In this document: piece after piece, positions 14,296-15,716 of the stretch
Layout of the letters: every line of letters begins with the position of its first letter
Position numbering within the stretch: the first letter of the stretch is position 1
Origin: JBEKSX01 sp049516635
GTDB taxonomy: Bacteria > Bacteroidota > Ignavibacteria > Tepidaquicellales > OLB5
Length of the DNA stretch: 15,716 bases
Reading direction: 5' to 3'
Assembly (NCBI GenBank): GCA_049516635.1
Contig: JBEKSX010000081.1
Coordinates: forward strand, 1 to 15,716
Notes under the pieces: generated by a model
What the model saw: the letters and a program-made list of their open reading frames with translations, nothing else
The model's database searches: none
Told to the model about the DNA's origin: nothing
Translations under genes and position numbers: made by a program

Positions 14296-15312
14296 TTGAA
14301 ATATCTAATAACCGGTGGTGCGGGCTATATTGGCGTTCCACTGATTAATCACTTATTAAATAAAGGTAATAGCATCGTCTGCCTAGATCGATTTTTCTTC
14401 GGCAAAGAAAGTCTCTCCAAGTTAATTGGAAATCCTAAATTATGTCTCGTTAAGGAAGACATTCGCCGGTTTGACCCTTCCCTCTTACAAGGGATCGATG
14501 TAGTAATCGATCTCGCCTCTCTTTCCAACGATCCCAGCAGCGATATTAATCCCGTAAAAACATTCGATATTAATTATCTCGGCAGAGTTCGTGTTGCAAA
14601 ACTCAGTAAAGAATACGGAGTTAAACGGTACATACTTGCTTCAACATGCAGTGTTTACGGATTCCACGACCAAATATTAACCGAGGAATCAAAGACAAAT
14701 CCTCTAACCACTTATTCTAAATCCGCAGTCAGGGCAGAAGAGGACGTGTTATCCTTAGGAGACGATACTTTTACCGTCGTAGTACCTAGATTCGCTACAG
14801 TCTACGGTTTGGCCCCTAGGATGCGATTCGATCTCGTTATCAATGCAATGATTCTGAGGCTACAACAAACTGGTAAGTTATCAGTTATGAGAGATGGAAC
14901 TCAGTGGAGGCCATTCATTCACGTCAAAGATGTTGCGAGAGCTTATGAATTTCTAGCGGAGTCCGATCCTGAAAAGGTAAATAAAGAAATATTTAACGTA
15001 GGTTCAAACGAACAGAATTATCAAATATTTCCTTTAGCACAACTGCTTGGGAATAGCTTTGGTAAACCATACGAAATTGTCTGGTATGGTGATCCCGATT
15101 TACGCTCCTATAGAGTGAACTTCGACAAAATTTCTAGACTCGGTTTTAAAACGATTTACACCCCCGAATTTGCATCAAAGGAGATATACCAGGGTCTTGA
15201 GAAGGGCGAAATCAAGGATGAATTAAAGACTAGAACTGTCGAATGGTACAAGCATCTCCTAAGTATTGAAGAATTAATCAATGACGTGAAACTTAAAGAC
15301 ACCATTCTTTAG
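14296..15312 (+). CDS. NAD-dependent epimerase/dehydratase family protein lacking the catalytic lysine
   Basis: Extended SDR of 338 aa placed between RmlC-like and RmlD, so it probably acts on a dTDP-6-deoxysugar or helps decide which one is made. The cofactor site is normal: G7-x-x-G10-x-x-G13 (TGGAGYIG), D31, EDIR (54-57), DLASLSNDP (72-80). The active site reads ASTCSVYG (115-122), then Y140-S-K-S-A144: where SDR enzymes have YxxxK, the lysine position is alanine, with a lysine two residues after the tyrosine instead. The substrate half has APRMRFDLVIN (173-183) and TQWRPFIHVKD (202-212). It is clearly related in layout to the SDR at 2076, which keeps the lysine. TTG start with AGAGGA 7 bases upstream; 11 bases from the previous gene. 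Reaction unknown. Confidence 0.85.
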   Translation: MKYLITGGAGYIGVPLINHLLNKGNSIVCLDRFFFGKESLSKLIGNPKLCLVKEDIRRFDPSLLQGIDVVIDLASLSNDPSSDINPVKTFDINYLGRVRVAKLSKEYGVKRYILASTCSVYGFHDQILTEESKTNPLTTYSKSAVRAEEDVLSLGDDTFTVVVPRFATVYGLAPRMRFDLVINAMILRLQQTGKLSVMRDGTQWRPFIHVKDVARAYEFLAESDPEKVNKEIFNVGSNEQNYQIFPLAQLLGNSFGKPYEIVWYGDPDLRSYRVNFDKISRLGFKTIYTPEFASKEIYQGLEKGEIKDELKTRTVEWYKHLLSIEELINDVKLKDTIL

Positions 15313-15316
15313 AGGA
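15311..15316 (+). promoter_or_regulatory. Ribosome binding site supporting a TTG start at 15323
   Basis: AGAGGA overlaps the previous stop codon and lies 6 bases before TTG at 15323, the start of the rmlD-like gene. Confidence 0.7.
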
Positions 15317-15322
15317 AATACC

Positions 15323-15716
15323 TTGAAAATACTCGTAATAGGTGGTGGAGGCCAATTAGGCACTAAACTTATCGAACAAGGCCGAGAAAGACATAATCTA
15401 TATGCAACTTATATGACAAGAAGACCCACACTCGACTCCTCCAGAGTTTACCAAGTAGATAAAATAAATGATAAATCCATTCAGGAATTAATAGCTAAAA
15501 TCAAACCTTATGCTGTGATCGACACTGCGGCTCTTCATAACGTCGATCAATGCGAAACAAACAAAGAAGAGGCTCACCTGGTAAACACAATTGGCACTAG
15601 ATCTATAGCTAACGCATGTCAGAGAAATGAAGCTAAGATGGTATTTGTCTCAACTGATTATGTATTTGATGGTAAGAAAGGTCTCTATCGGGAAACCGAT
15701 CAACCTGCACCAATAA
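15323..15716 (+). CDS. rmlD: dTDP-4-dehydrorhamnose reductase (RmlD), 3'-truncated by the window
   Basis: NAD(P)H-dependent SDR that reduces dTDP-4-keto-L-rhamnose to dTDP-L-rhamnose, the last step of the pathway. The 131 residues present show the cofactor loop GGGGQLG (7-13), DTAALHNVDQCE (67-78), the usual RmlD segment, and STDYVFDG (110-117), the family hallmark with the active-site threonine T111. The frame is open to the window edge, so about half of a protein of some 290 aa is missing, including YxxxK. TTG start with AGAGGA 6 bases upstream and 10 bases after the previous stop. rmlA and rmlB are not in the window and may follow. The pathway role rests on the RmlC-like gene in the same operon; a related 4-keto-reductase is the main alternative. 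Confidence 0.88.
   Translation, partial: MKILVIGGGGQLGTKLIEQGRERHNLYATYMTRRPTLDSSRVYQVDKINDKSIQELIAKIKPYAVIDTAALHNVDQCETNKEEAHLVNTIGTRSIANACQRNEAKMVFVSTDYVFDGKKGLYRETDQPAPI

Noticed and set aside
14151..14348. 65-codon + strand frame bridging two genes
   Set aside because: It overlaps the RmlC-like and SDR genes, both well supported; its product has no motif.

Overview
The window looks archaeal. TATA boxes preceded by a BRE-like purine stretch lie about 30 bases ahead of two starts (1635 and 13766) with no ribosome binding site between, as in leaderless archaeal transcripts. TTG starts are common. A DPM1-like glycosyltransferase is followed by a DUF2304 membrane protein, and there is a secreted Ig-like/LamG surface protein. 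A Thermoproteota/Bathyarchaeia-type or other uncultured archaeon fits, but lineage is a guess from sequence alone.

Layout: 1-1495 is the 3' part of a large secreted Ig-like/LamG protein, apparently broken by a one-base frameshift near 1266, followed by a T-run terminator. 1635-1985 is a small helical protein of unknown function with a leaderless promoter. From about 2040 to 13620 lies a very A+T-rich block, all on the + strand: an NAD-dependent sugar epimerase/dehydratase, a DegT-type sugar aminotransferase, a NeuD/PglD-type acetyltransferase, a DPM1-like GT2, a DUF2304 protein, two GT4-like glycosyltransferases, a 381-base gap holding short ORFs, repeats and hairpins, a WbbL-like GT2, and a 1318-residue membrane protein with a large ectodomain. 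From 13766 on, a less A+T-rich operon holds an RmlC-like 3,5-epimerase, a second NAD-dependent epimerase and the start of an rmlD gene.

Together the genes read as a cell-surface glycan locus. The right-hand operon makes a dTDP-6-deoxysugar of the rhamnose type. The left part of the island probably makes an N-acetylated amino sugar by amination of a keto-sugar and then acetylation. Cytosolic glycosyltransferases build the glycan on a lipid carrier. The DPM1-like enzyme with DUF2304, and the giant membrane protein, are candidates for steps on or across the membrane. No flippase, ABC exporter or polymerase is visible. The contrast in base composition between the island and both flanks suggests an exchangeable or horizontally acquired glycan cassette placed beside housekeeping deoxysugar genes and a surface-protein gene.
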